From positions 1-64,000 of the forward strand of contig NZ_AQWU01000062.1 in assembly GCF_000376265.1 (NCBI RefSeq): a stretch of DNA of 64,000 nt, written 5' to 3'. The notes beneath the pieces are model-generated. The model was not told where the DNA came from. It did no database searches and saw nothing but the letters and a program-made list of their open reading frames with translations. Source of the DNA: Thermus igniterrae ATCC 700962. GTDB lineage: Bacteria > Deinococcota > Deinococci > Deinococcales > Thermaceae. This document shows positions 7,864 through 15,525 of this stretch, one piece after another. The position numbers and the translations under genes were made by a program. Within the stretch, counting starts at the first letter, position 1; each line of letters starts with the position of its first letter.

Positions 7864-9123
7864 CTAGGGTTCCTCCTCCAGAAGGGGGAGGCGCACCCGG
7901 AAAAGGGTGCGCCCGGGCTGGCTTTCCACGGCGATCTCCCCCCCGTGGGCCCTGGCGATGGCCTGGGCGATGGCTAGGCCCAGCCCCGCCCCACCCCCGG
8001 GCCCCCGGGCAAAGCGCTGGAAGAGGCGGGGAAGGAGCTCGGGGGGGATGCCGGGCCCCTGGTCCTCCACCTCGAGGCGGGCGAAGCCCCCCTCCTTATG
8101 GAGGCGCACCTGCACCCCTTCAGGCCCCGCAGCCCGCACGCTGTTGGCGATGAGGTTGCGGAGGAGTTGCAGGAGGCGGTCGGGGTCCCCCAGGACCTCC
8201 GCCTCCTCCCCCGTGAAGCCCACCCCGTACTCCCGGGCGGCCTCCGCGGCCAGGGCGTGGAGGTCCACGATGTGGGGGTTGAGGGTGCGCTCCGCCTCCC
8301 CCCGGGCCAGGGCCAGGAGGTCCTCCACCAGGCGGCGCATCCTCTCCGCGGTGGCTTTAGCGGTGGCCAGGGCCTCGAGGTCCCCTGGGTTCCGCCCCAG
8401 GCGGTCCAGGTGGCCCAGGAGGACGGTGAGGGGGGTGCGGAGCTCGTGGCTGGCCTCGGCCAGGAAGGCCCGCTCCTTGGCCTTGGCCTCCTGCAGGGCA
8501 AGAAGGAGGCCGTTCACCGCTTCCACCATGCGGCCGAACTCGTCCTTGGGGAGGCGGAGGGGGACGGGGTCCAGGCGCTCGGGGCTCCGCTCGGCGATGG
8601 CCCGGGCCGCCTTTTCCAGGGGCCTGGCCGCCAGCCGGGCGGTGAGGTAGACCAGGACCACCCCCAGGGGAAAGAGGAGGAAGAAGGCCTCCAAAAGGGC
8701 CCGCCGCAGCGCCCTGAGGGCCAGCTCTATGGGGGCGGTGTCCTGGGTGAGGGCCAGGAGGCCCAGGGGGGTGCGCACCAGGGCGGCGGCGAAGCCCTCC
8801 TGCCAGACCACCTTGGGGACCTCCCCCACCCCCTGCAGGGCCTCCTGGGCCAGGCGGTGGGCCTCCTGGGTGAGGATCAGGGCCTCCCCGTCCTCGGCGT
8901 AGAGGTGGAGGTAGACCCCCCCCGTGGGGAGGAGGGTCCCTGCCTGGCCCTTGCGGTAGGCCTCCGCCGCCCGCCGGGCGTCCTCCAGGAGGGTGGCCTC
9001 GAGGTGCCCCCTCAGGGCCCGCTCCACCCCCCGGCCCGCCAGGTACAGGGCCGCCACCAAAAAAAGGAGCCAGAGGAGGCTGAAGGAGAGAAAAAGCCGA
9101 AAGCGGAAGGAGAAGGGCGGCAT
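7864..9123 (-). CDS. Membrane sensor histidine kinase
   Basis: The 419-residue protein has two membrane helices (about 9-30 and 140-163) around an extracytoplasmic sensor domain of about 110 residues, then a HAMP linker, the phosphorylated His in FLAEASHELRTPLT, the N box (LLRNLIANSVRAA), G1 (DQGPGIPPE) and G2 (GGGAGLGLAI). It is a typical class I (EnvZ/PhoR-like) kinase. It starts six bases after the response regulator stop, so the two form a two-component pair. The signal is unknown; the co-transcribed membrane and exported proteins upstream hint at an envelope signal. Confidence 0.93.
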   Translation of the reverse strand: MPPFSFRFRLFLSFSLLWLLFLVAALYLAGRGVERALRGHLEATLLEDARRAAEAYRKGQAGTLLPTGGVYLHLYAEDGEALILTQEAHRLAQEALQGVGEVPKVVWQEGFAAALVRTPLGLLALTQDTAPIELALRALRRALLEAFFLLFPLGVVLVYLTARLAARPLEKAARAIAERSPERLDPVPLRLPKDEFGRMVEAVNGLLLALQEAKAKERAFLAEASHELRTPLTVLLGHLDRLGRNPGDLEALATAKATAERMRRLVEDLLALARGEAERTLNPHIVDLHALAAEAAREYGVGFTGEEAEVLGDPDRLLQLLRNLIANSVRAAGPEGVQVRLHKEGGFARLEVEDQGPGIPPELLPRLFQRFARGPGGGAGLGLAIAQAIARAHGGEIAVESQPGRTLFRVRLPLLEEEP

Positions 9124-9129
9124 GCCCCC

Positions 9130-9813
9130 CTAACCCTCCTCTTCCCCTTTCCCGGGGCGCACCGCATACCCCAGGCCCCGCACCGTGCGCAGGTAGCCGT
9201 AGGCCCCCACCTCCCGCAGCTTGGCCCGCAGGTTGGCCACGTGCACGTCCAGGACGTTGGAGTCCCGGCCCAGGGGGCGCCCCCAGACCCTTTCCTCAAT
9301 CTCCTGCCGGGGAAAGACCCTCCCCGGGCGGCTCATGAGGAGCTGGAGGAGCTCAAACTCCTTGGGGGAGAGGCGCACCTCCTGCTCCCCGAAGAAGACC
9401 TGGCGCCTTTTGGGGTAAAGCTCCAGCCGCCCCACGCTCAGGACCTCGCTGCCCCCCCTGTGGCGGAGCTGGACCTGGATGCGGGCCAAAAGCTCCGCGG
9501 GGTGGAAGGGCTTGACCAGGTAGTCGTCCGCCCCCTCGGAGAGGAGGCCCACCTTGCGCTCCACCGCATCTTGGGCGGTGAGGACCAGGATGGGGGTCTC
9601 GTCGGTGGCGCGGATCCTCCGGGCCACCTCGGCCCCGTCCAGGTCGGGCAGACCCAGGTCCAGGACCACCAGGTCGGGCTTTTTCTCCCGGTGCCGCACC
9701 AGCCCCTCCATGCCGCTTTTGGCCCACTCCACGGCAAAGCCGGCCTCCTTGAGCTCCAGCTCCACCAGCCGGGCCACCTCGGGGTCGTCTTCTATGAGCA
9801 GGATCCGCTTCAT
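9130..9813 (-). CDS. OmpR-family response regulator
   Basis: The 227 residues hold a receiver domain (acidic pocket Glu8, Asp9 and Asp10, phospho-acceptor Asp52 in VLDLGLPDLDG, Thr in VLTAQD, Lys in YLVKPF) and a C-terminal winged helix with the OmpR signature (LSPKEFELLQLLMSRPGR; RDSNVLDVHVANLRAKL). It pairs with the histidine kinase just downstream. Its start overlaps the stop of the upstream small gene by 4 bp (ATGA), which makes these genes one translationally coupled unit. Confidence 0.94.
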   Translation of the reverse strand: MKRILLIEDDPEVARLVELELKEAGFAVEWAKSGMEGLVRHREKKPDLVVLDLGLPDLDGAEVARRIRATDETPILVLTAQDAVERKVGLLSEGADDYLVKPFHPAELLARIQVQLRHRGGSEVLSVGRLELYPKRRQVFFGEQEVRLSPKEFELLQLLMSRPGRVFPRQEIEERVWGRPLGRDSNVLDVHVANLRAKLREVGAYGYLRTVRGLGYAVRPGKGEEEG

Positions 9814-10172
9814 GGCCAGAGCCTTTCCGGCGGGGCGAGGCCATAGACCTCCTTCAGAAGCCTGAGGAGGCTCACCCGCTCCTTGTCCTGCAGGAGGAGC
9901 ACGTCCCCCCGGTCCGCCACCCCGGGGAAATTGCGGGGCTTCTCCCCGGGGAGGACCAGGAGGAGCTGGACCTCCTGCCCCGTCCGGGGTGGCACGGGCG
10001 GGGAGAGGGCCAAAAGGCGCCTCCCCTCCACCCGCCAGGCCCCGTGCAGGGTGCGCAGGTCCTGGGAGAGGAGCCTAAGCTCCGTCCCCGGGGGCAGGGC
10101 GGGCCCCAGGAGGGGGAAGAGGACGGCCAGGCCCATCCCCAGAAGGAGAAGGAGAGCCAGGGGGCGCATCAT
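9810..10172 (-). CDS. Small exported or membrane-anchored protein, unknown function
   Basis: The 120 residues begin with a hydrophobic stretch (MMRPLALLLLLGMGLAVLFPLLG), which is a signal peptide or anchor. The rest (about 95 residues) is soluble and ends YGLAPPERLWP. There is no lipobox cysteine. I do not recognise a family. It lies between a DUF502 membrane protein and a two-component system and is coupled to the response regulator by an ATGA overlap. An accessory or ligand-binding role in that signalling unit is only an inference. Confidence 0.7.
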   Translation of the reverse strand: MMRPLALLLLLGMGLAVLFPLLGPALPPGTELRLLSQDLRTLHGAWRVEGRRLLALSPPVPPRTGQEVQLLLVLPGEKPRNFPGVADRGDVLLLQDKERVSLLRLLKEVYGLAPPERLWP

Positions 10173-10180
10173 GTCCCATT

Positions 10181-10828
10181 CTAGGAGGGCCGCTCGGCCC
10201 TTTGTGGGAGGGAGGTTAAGGGGCCTGAAGGTTTCTCCGGCAGGAGGAAACCCGCCGAGACCACGTACTTCAGGGCTTCCTCCACGCTGATCTCCAGGGG
10301 AATCACCTCCTCGGTGGGCACCAGGATCACCATGCCGCTGGCGGGCACGGGGCTGGTGGGCACCAGGACCACGGTGTACCCCTCGGGCAGAGGGGGAAGC
10401 CGCCGGTCCACGGGCTGGACCACGAAGCAGAGGGTGTAGAGGCCCCGCCTGGGGTACTCGATCACCGCGGCCCGGCTGAACTTCACCTCCTTCTGGCCGA
10501 AGAGGGTGTGGGCGATCTGCTGGACGGCCTTGTAGATGTCCCGGACGATGGGCAGGAGGAGGAGGGAGCGCTCCAGGGAGACGATGAGCTGGCGCCCCAG
10601 GTAGTGCTCCGCCAGGGCGCCCACCAGGTAGATGAGGACCGCGGCCAGGAATAGCCCCACGAAGGGAAGCAGGGGCTGGTAAGCGGCGGGAACCTCCAGG
10701 CTCAGGAAGCTGAGGAAGGTCTGGATGTAGCTGCCGGAATAGGTGTAGACCCAGCCCAGGAAGTAGAGGGTGACCAGGAGGGGCAGGAGGGTGACGAGGC
10801 CGGTGAGGAGACGCTGGCGCAACCGCAT
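10181..10828 (-). CDS. DUF502 family membrane protein
   Basis: The 215-residue protein has two membrane helices (about 8-30 and 52-75), then a conserved cytoplasmic region with VRDIYKAVQQIAHTLFGQ, AAVIEYPRRGLYTLCFV and VLVPTSPVPASGMVILVPTEEV. These are signatures of DUF502, a family of unproven function in bacteria and plants (plant members are LCV/COV1-like). I start at ATG 10828, where TGAGGG lies just before it, rather than at an upstream in-frame ATG that would add an Arg/Pro-rich, non-hydrophobic tail overlapping a hairpin. It is the first gene of the operon that ends with the histidine kinase. Confidence 0.85.
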   Translation of the reverse strand: MRLRQRLLTGLVTLLPLLVTLYFLGWVYTYSGSYIQTFLSFLSLEVPAAYQPLLPFVGLFLAAVLIYLVGALAEHYLGRQLIVSLERSLLLLPIVRDIYKAVQQIAHTLFGQKEVKFSRAAVIEYPRRGLYTLCFVVQPVDRRLPPLPEGYTVVLVPTSPVPASGMVILVPTEEVIPLEISVEEALKYVVSAGFLLPEKPSGPLTSLPQRAERPS

Positions 10829-10850
10829 GGCCCTCAGTCTACGCAAAGGC

Positions 10851-10873
10851 CCCCGCCCCAGAGGCGGGCGGGG
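10851..10873 (-). terminator. Hairpin after sdrP
   Basis: Perfect 8-bp arms (10851-10858 and 10866-10873) with a 7-base loop, 24 bp past the sdrP stop. On the minus strand it is followed by CCTTTGCG, a weak T tract. It separates sdrP from the DUF502 operon. Confidence 0.5.
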
Positions 10874-10896
10874 ACGCATTCAGGCTGGGCAAGGGG

Positions 10897-11505
10897 CTAG
10901 CGCCCGTCCCCCCGGCTTTGGGCCAGCTCCTTGAGGCCCCTGAGGTCCTTGAGGACGATCTTGCCGTAGCCGGAGCGGATGTAGCCTTCGCGGGAAAGCT
11001 CCCCCACCACCTTGGTGACCGTCTCCCGCACGCTCCCCACGGCGGCGGCCAGCTCGTCGTGGGTGGCCCGGAGCACCAGCTGCCCTTCCTCCTCCCTGGC
11101 CAAGGGGGTCTCGGCCAGCTCCAGAAGGGCGGCGGCCATGCGGTTTTTGAGGCGTTGGGTGGCCAGGCGCTCAATGCGGCGGTAGGACTCGGAAAGGGCC
11201 TGGGCCAGCTGGGCCACCAGGTCCAGGACCTCCTCGGGGCCGGGCTCCTTGGGCAGGGCCTCGGCCACCACCTCGGTCACCGCCTCGGCGAAGTAGCCCC
11301 GCTCCAGGCCGGAGAGGGCCTCCTCGCCGAAGTAGCCCCCGGGGCGCACCAGGCGCAGGGTGAGGGCGTTGCCCTCCTCGTCCACGGCCTCGAGGCGCAC
11401 CAGGCCCTCGAGGACCCGGTAGACCCGGTCCCTGGGGCCCGGCACCCCCGGGTAGAGGATGACCTCGCCGGGCTTGAAGCTTAGGGTTTCACGGGCCTGG
11501 GTCAT
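10897..11505 (-). CDS. sdrP: CRP/FNR-family regulator SdrP
   Basis: The 202-residue protein is an orthologue of Thermus thermophilus SdrP, a CRP/FNR activator of stationary-phase and redox-stress genes that works without cAMP. The N-terminal beta-barrel (about 1-90) is followed by the dimer helix (LAQALSESYRRIERLATQRL) and the winged-helix domain, with recognition helix in AAVGSVRETVTKVVGEL. I start at ATG 11505 (MTQARETLSF), which has AGGAGG five bases upstream and matches the known length, rather than at the upstream start. Its own promoter lies at 11523-11552. Confidence 0.92.
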   Translation of the reverse strand: MTQARETLSFKPGEVILYPGVPGPRDRVYRVLEGLVRLEAVDEEGNALTLRLVRPGGYFGEEALSGLERGYFAEAVTEVVAEALPKEPGPEEVLDLVAQLAQALSESYRRIERLATQRLKNRMAAALLELAETPLAREEEGQLVLRATHDELAAAVGSVRETVTKVVGELSREGYIRSGYGKIVLKDLRGLKELAQSRGDGR

Positions 11506-11522
11506 GGCTTCCTCCTTCCCCC

Positions 11523-11562
11523 AGGCTAGCACGCCCCCGGGGATTTTGTAAACCTTTAGGTT
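11523..11562 (-). promoter_or_regulatory. sdrP promoter with an inverted repeat on the -35 box
   Basis: On the minus strand, -35 TTTACA (11547-11552), an 18-bp spacer and -10 TAGCCT (11523-11528). A short inverted repeat, AACCT-TT-AGGTT (11551-11562), overlaps the -35 box and could bind a regulator. It does not match the SdrP site I recall (TTGTG, nine bases, CNC), so self-regulation is not supported. Confidence 0.5.
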
Positions 11563-11580
11563 GCAAAAATCCCGCCCGGC

Positions 11581-11811
11581 CTACCTTTGGCCCAGGGGGC
11601 GCTTGCGGGCAATGGGGAGGAGGCGCTCCGTGGCCAGCTCCGCCTCGCGGCCTTGCCGCCTGGCTTCTTCCCGCTCCATTTCCGCCCAGAAGAGGGCCAT
11701 TTCCCAGACCGCCTGGAGCCGTTCCTCCAGGGACACCGCCTGCCACTCCTCCCGGTCCTTGGGGATGGTGTCCAGGGAGAACCTGCGGGCCAGGGGCTTG
11801 ATCCTTCCCAT
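11581..11811 (-). CDS. Small acidic-helical partner of the nucleotidyltransferase
   Basis: The 76-residue protein is charged and mostly helical (SLEERLQAVWEMALFWAEMEREEARRQG). Small proteins with an 'EERL..W/WE' helix are often found next to minimal nucleotidyltransferase genes, so this is probably the second half of a two-gene cassette. The ATG overlaps the nucleotidyltransferase stop by one base (TGATG), so the two are translationally coupled. I do not recognise a named domain. The next gene (sdrP) has its own promoter. Confidence 0.7.
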   Translation of the reverse strand: MGRIKPLARRFSLDTIPKDREEWQAVSLEERLQAVWEMALFWAEMEREEARRQGREAELATERLLPIARKRPLGQR

Positions 11812-12233
11812 CAGAGCTCCTCTATGTCCCTGAGGTCTATGGGCCTGCCGAAAGCCCTTTTCAGGGCCTTAAAGTCCTCCGGATGGACCACCCAGATGGG
11901 CACCCCCCGCACCTCCTTGGACAGCGCGCGGCCAAAGGCCTCCTCAAAGGAGGGGGTTTCCAGAATCACCAGGTCAATGCGGTTGGGCGCGTAGCCTAGC
12001 TGGACTACCCCGGGGGTGGCAAGGTCCTCTGGGGTGAGACCCAGATCGTCCCCCCCAAAAAAGGCCCGTATGGCGGAGAGAACCCTTTCCGCCTCCCTGG
12101 CGTCCACCCAGAGGTCCAGGTCTTTGGTAAAGCGGGGGCGGCCCAGGAAGGCCAGGGCGTACCCCCCGATGACCAGGAAGCGGGCGCCCGCCCCGTGCAG
12201 GGCCCGGACGAAGTCCAGCATGTCCTCCGTCAT
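11811..12233 (-). CDS. Minimal nucleotidyltransferase (AbiEii/MNT-like)
   Basis: The 140-residue protein shows the polymerase-beta-type core: GGYALAF (23-29) then RPRFTKDLDLWVD with the metal-binding Asp38 and Asp40. The rest (LGYAPNRIDLVIL) supplies the third acidic strand. Relatives transfer nucleotides to protein or RNA partners and often act in toxin-antitoxin or phage-defence pairs; the actual target here is unknown. The start overlaps the cutA stop by 4 bp and the stop overlaps the 76-residue gene, so it lies within a gyrA-cutA-nucleotidyltransferase-small protein operon. Confidence 0.82.
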   Translation of the reverse strand: MTEDMLDFVRALHGAGARFLVIGGYALAFLGRPRFTKDLDLWVDAREAERVLSAIRAFFGGDDLGLTPEDLATPGVVQLGYAPNRIDLVILETPSFEEAFGRALSKEVRGVPIWVVHPEDFKALKRAFGRPIDLRDIEEL

Positions 12234-12541
12234 CCCACGTTCTCCCGCAGCCAGGCCAGGTACGCCCCGTGCCCCTCGGCCACGGGCAGGGCCAGGATCT
12301 CGGGCACGGTGTAGGGGTGGAGGGCCAGGACCCGCTCCTTCAGCCGGGGAAAGGCGAAGGTGGTGGTCTTGGCGATGAGGAGCACCTCCTGGTCCTCCAC
12401 CACCTCCCCCTGCCAGCGGTAGACCGAGGTGAGGCCGGGGACCAGGTTCACGCAGGCGGCCAGGCGCTCCTCCACCAGGGTGCGGGCCAGGGTGCGGGCC
12501 ACCTCCTCGTTGGGGGCGGTGATGAGCACCACCTCTTCCAT
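12230..12541 (-). CDS. cutA: CutA1 divalent-cation tolerance protein
   Basis: The 103-residue protein has the ferredoxin-like CutA fold and its conserved motifs: ITAPNEEVARTLARTLVEERLAACVN, SVYRWQGEVVEDQEVLL and HPYTVPEILALPV. CutA forms very stable trimers and has been linked to copper tolerance, but its true biochemical role is unclear. The ATG abuts the gyrA stop (TAGATG), and the stop overlaps the nucleotidyltransferase start (ATGA). It is thus expressed from the gyrA transcript. Confidence 0.95.
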   Translation of the reverse strand: MEEVVLITAPNEEVARTLARTLVEERLAACVNLVPGLTSVYRWQGEVVEDQEVLLIAKTTTFAFPRLKERVLALHPYTVPEILALPVAEGHGAYLAWLRENVG

Positions 12542-14959
12542 CTACTTCTCCTCCTCCACCACGAAGGCGCTGGCCACCTCGTCCTCCTCGGGCAGGTTCA
12601 TCACCTTGACCCCCGCGGTGGCGCGGGAGTACTGGCGGATCTCCGCCACCGGGGTGCGGATGGCCAGGCCCTTTTTGGAAAGGACGAGGAGGTCCTCCGG
12701 GCCCCGCACCTTCAGGAGGGCGCTTAGGCGGCCCACCTTCAGGGAGACGGCGTAGGTGATGACCCCCATCCCCCCCCGGCCCTGCCGGGGGTACTCCGCC
12801 AGGGGGGTGCGCTTGCCGTAGCCCCGGGTGCTTACGGAGAGGAGGTCCGCCATCTCCCCGGGCTTGACGGTGACCAGGGAGACCACCCGGTCCCCCGGCT
12901 TCTTGAAGCGGATGCCCACCACCCCCTGGCTGTCCCGGCCCGTGGCCCGCACCTCCTCCAGGGGGAAGCGGATGGCCTGCCCCTCCGCCGTGGCCAGGAT
13001 GGCCTCGTCCTCGGGGTCGGAGAGGGCCACCCCCACCAGGCGGTCCCCCTCCTGCAGGCGGATGGCGATGAGGCCGGCGGTGCCCAGGTTGGCGTACTCC
13101 TTGAGGGCGGTGCGCTTGATCAGGCCCCTTTCCGTGGCGAAGACCAGGTAGCCCTCCCCCTCCAGGCCCCGCACGGAGAGGAGGGCGGCCACCTCCTCCT
13201 CCTCGGTGAGGGGCAGGAGGGTTTTCACGTGCACCCCCCGGGCCTGGCGGCCCATCTCCGGCAGGTCGTAGACCTTGAGGCGGTAGACCCGGCCGCGGTT
13301 GGTGAAGAGGAGGAGGTCGTCGTGGGCGTCGGCCACGAAGACCTGGGTGGCCTCGTCCTCCTCCTTGGTCTTGCCGGCCAAAAGGCCCTTGCCCCCCCGC
13401 CCCTGGGCCCGGTAGCTCTCCAGGGGAAGGCGCTTCAGGAAGCCCTGGGCGGTGCGGGTGATGACCATGGGCTCGTCCTCAATGAGGTCCTCGGGGTTGA
13501 AGCTTTCCTCAAACTCGGTGAGGAGGGTACGCCGGGCGTCCCCGTAGCGCGCCTTGATGCGGAGGAGCTCCTCCTTTACCTCCTGCCAGAGCCGGCCCTC
13601 GTCCTCGAGGATGGCCCTCAGCCGGGCGATCTCCTCCATGAGCTCCCGGTATTCCTCCAAGAGCTTCTCCCGCTCCAGGGCCACCAGGCGTTGCAGGCGC
13701 ATGTCCAGGATGGCCTGGGCCTGGGCCTCGGAGAGGCCGAAGCGCTCCGTGAGCCGGGCCCGGGCCTGGGCGGCGTCCTCCGAGCCGCGGATGAGGGCGA
13801 TGACCTCGTCGATGTGGTCCAGGGCGATGAGGAGGCCTTCCAGGATGTGCGCCCTTTCCTCGGCCTTCTTCAGGTCAAAGAGGCTCCGGCGCCGCACCAC
13901 CTCCTTGCGGTGGTCCAGGTAGTGGCGCATGAGCCCAAGGAGGGGGAGGACCTTGGGCTCCCCGTTCACGATGGCCAGGAGGTTCACCGTGAAGGAGGTC
14001 TGCAGGGCGGTGTGCTTGTAGAGCTGGTTCAGCACCACCTGGGGGTTGGCCCCCCGCTTGAGCTCAATGGCGATCCTGAGCCCCTGGCGGTCGGACTCGT
14101 CCCGCAGGGCCACGATGTCCTCAATCTTCTTGGCCTTGACCAGGGCGGCGATCTGGGCGATGAGGCTGGCCTTGTTGACCTGGTAGGGGATTTCCGTGAC
14201 CACCAGCATGGGCCGCTGGCCCTTCTCCTCCACCCGCACCTTGGCCCGCACCTTGAGGCTGCCCCGGCCGGTGGCGTAGGCCTCCTTGATCCCCCGGCGG
14301 GAGAGCTTGCCCCCTGTGGGGAAGTCGGGGCCCGGCAGGTGGCGCATCACCTCCTCCAGGGTGATCCCGGGGTTGTCGATCATGGCCACCAGGGCGTCCA
14401 CCACCTCGGAGAGGTTGTGGGGGGGAAGGCTGGTGGCCATGCCCACGGCGATGCCGCTGGCCCCGTTCACCAGGAGGTTGGGGATGGCCGCGGGGAGCAC
14501 CTCGGGCTCCTTGAGGGAGCCGTCATAGTTGGGGCGGAAGGGTACCGTTTCCTTGTCGATGTCGGCCAGCATCTCCGCCCCCAGGGGGGAGAGGCGGGCC
14601 TCGGTGTAGCGCTGGGCAGCGGGGGGGTCGCCGTCAATGGAGCCGAAGTTCCCCTGCCCGTCCATGAGGGGGTAGCGCAGGTTCCAGGGCTGGGCCATGC
14701 GCACCAGGGCCTCGTAGATGGCCGCGTCCCCGTGGGGGTGGTATTTGCCCATGACCTCGCCCGTGATCTTGGCGCTCTTCACGTGCTTGCGGTTGGGAAG
14801 CACCCCCTCCTGGTAGGCCCCGAAGAGGATGCGCCGCTGGACCGGCTTGAGCCCGTCCCGCACGTCGGGAAGGGCCCGGTCCACGATGACGGACATGGCG
14901 TAGTTGATGAAGCTCTGCTTGAGCTCCTCGGTGATTTCCACGGGTACGATCTGGGCCAT
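12542..14959 (-). CDS. gyrA: DNA gyrase subunit A
   Basis: The 805 residues comprise the breakage-reunion domain, with the catalytic tyrosine Tyr118 ([10 protein letters not shown]), a coiled-coil arm and the C-terminal DNA-wrapping beta-pinwheel. The pinwheel keeps a GyrA box (QGRGGKG), which identifies gyrase rather than topoisomerase IV. In the quinolone-contact region the motif is [12 protein letters not shown], so the positions of E. coli Ser83 and Asp87 are Ala79 and Glu83. It introduces negative supercoils together with GyrB, which is not in the window. A TATAAT box lies 34 bp upstream. Three small genes follow on the same transcript. Confidence 0.97.
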   Translation of the reverse strand: MAQIVPVEITEELKQSFINYAMSVIVDRALPDVRDGLKPVQRRILFGAYQEGVLPNRKHVKSAKITGEVMGKYHPHGDAAIYEALVRMAQPWNLRYPLMDGQGNFGSIDGDPPAAQRYTEARLSPLGAEMLADIDKETVPFRPNYDGSLKEPEVLPAAIPNLLVNGASGIAVGMATSLPPHNLSEVVDALVAMIDNPGITLEEVMRHLPGPDFPTGGKLSRRGIKEAYATGRGSLKVRAKVRVEEKGQRPMLVVTEIPYQVNKASLIAQIAALVKAKKIEDIVALRDESDRQGLRIAIELKRGANPQVVLNQLYKHTALQTSFTVNLLAIVNGEPKVLPLLGLMRHYLDHRKEVVRRRSLFDLKKAEERAHILEGLLIALDHIDEVIALIRGSEDAAQARARLTERFGLSEAQAQAILDMRLQRLVALEREKLLEEYRELMEEIARLRAILEDEGRLWQEVKEELLRIKARYGDARRTLLTEFEESFNPEDLIEDEPMVITRTAQGFLKRLPLESYRAQGRGGKGLLAGKTKEEDEATQVFVADAHDDLLLFTNRGRVYRLKVYDLPEMGRQARGVHVKTLLPLTEEEEVAALLSVRGLEGEGYLVFATERGLIKRTALKEYANLGTAGLIAIRLQEGDRLVGVALSDPEDEAILATAEGQAIRFPLEEVRATGRDSQGVVGIRFKKPGDRVVSLVTVKPGEMADLLSVSTRGYGKRTPLAEYPRQGRGGMGVITYAVSLKVGRLSALLKVRGPEDLLVLSKKGLAIRTPVAEIRQYSRATAGVKVMNLPEEDEVASAFVVEEEK

Positions 14960-14965
14960 AGCGTT

Positions 14966-14973
14966 CCTCGAGG
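14966..14973. repeat. CCTCGAGG octamer (one of about 37 copies)
   Basis: This perfect 8-bp palindrome lies in the gyrA leader. About 36 further copies were found by eye through the window, mostly inside genes on both strands and in different reading frames. Another intergenic copy is at 33486-33493, in the centre of the liv hairpin. Confidence 0.6.
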
Positions 14974-14993
14974 GCGTTCAGACGCCTCTTCTC

Positions 14994-15026
14994 ATTATAG
15001 CAGTCCCCCGGGTTCCCGGGGGTAAA
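14994..15026 (-). promoter_or_regulatory. gyrA promoter with a perfect palindrome in the spacer
   Basis: On the minus strand the -10 box is a perfect TATAAT (14994-14999). The best -35-like hexamer, TTTACC (15021-15026), is 21 bp away, which is long. An 18-bp palindrome, CCCCCGGGTTCCCGGGGG (15005-15022), fills the spacer. It could terminate aroQ transcription, act as an operator, or shorten the spacer by extruding; which is not decided by the sequence. Confidence 0.55.
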
Positions 15027-15051
15027 GCTAATGGATTCTAAAAAATCGGGC

Positions 15052-15495
15052 TTACTTCCCCCCCACCTCCAGGGCCTCGGCCAGGTAGGTGAGGGCCAGC
15101 TTGTAGGAGAGGGGGCCAAAGCCGGAGATGATGCCCCGGCAGGCCCCCGCGGTCACGGAGTGCTGGCGGAAGGGCTCCCGGGCGTGGAGGTTGGAGAGGT
15201 GGACCTCCACCACGGGGAGGGGCTGGGCCCGGATGGCGTCCAGGAGGGCGTAGGAGTAGTGGGTGAGGGCCCCGGGGTTCAGGACGATGGCCAAGAAGCC
15301 CTCCCGGTGGGCCTGCTGCACCCACTCAATGAGCTGGCCCTCGTAGTTGCTCTGCCGGAAGGCCACCCCCAGGCCCAGCTCGGCCCCCCAGGCCTCGCAG
15401 AGGGCCTCCAGCTCCTCCAGGGTGGTGTGGCCGTAGATGTGGGGCTCCCGCCTGCCCAAAAGGTTCAGGTTGGGACCGTTGAGGATCAGCACCAT
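15052..15495 (-). CDS. aroQ: 3-dehydroquinate dehydratase, type II
   Basis: This is the third step of the shikimate pathway: 3-dehydroquinate loses water to give 3-dehydroshikimate. The 147-residue length is that of the dodecameric type II enzyme. The signature VLILNGPNLNLLGRREPHIYG includes the catalytic Tyr and Arg, with QSNYEGQLIEWV, LNPGALTHYSYALLDA and EVHLSNLHAREPFRQHS following. I start at ATG 15495 with AAGGAG upstream; the longer frame would add 29 charged residues absent from the family. It is divergent from the M23 gene. Confidence 0.95.
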   Translation of the reverse strand: MVLILNGPNLNLLGRREPHIYGHTTLEELEALCEAWGAELGLGVAFRQSNYEGQLIEWVQQAHREGFLAIVLNPGALTHYSYALLDAIRAQPLPVVEVHLSNLHAREPFRQHSVTAGACRGIISGFGPLSYKLALTYLAEALEVGGK

Positions 15496-15513
15496 AGGGG
15501 GCTCCTTTCCCCC

Positions 15514-15519
15514 TAGGAT
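15514..15519 (+). promoter_or_regulatory. -10 box of the LysM/M23 gene (leaderless)
   Basis: TAGGAT, then six bases, then the ATG at 15526. No ribosome-binding site is present. Confidence 0.45.
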
Positions 15520-15525
15520 AAGCCC

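Noticed and set aside
8098-9846. 582-residue open frame antisense to the two-component genes
   Set aside because: It is the mirror of two complete, well-recognised genes. Such long antisense frames are common in DNA with G/C-rich third positions; its protein is rich in Gly, Pro, His and Gln without any domain.
11551-11562. SdrP autoregulatory site
   Set aside because: The AACCT/AGGTT repeat does not match the CRP-like consensus I know for SdrP.
13229-15025. 598-residue open frame antisense to gyrA
   Set aside because: Shadow of gyrA with low-complexity composition and no family features.
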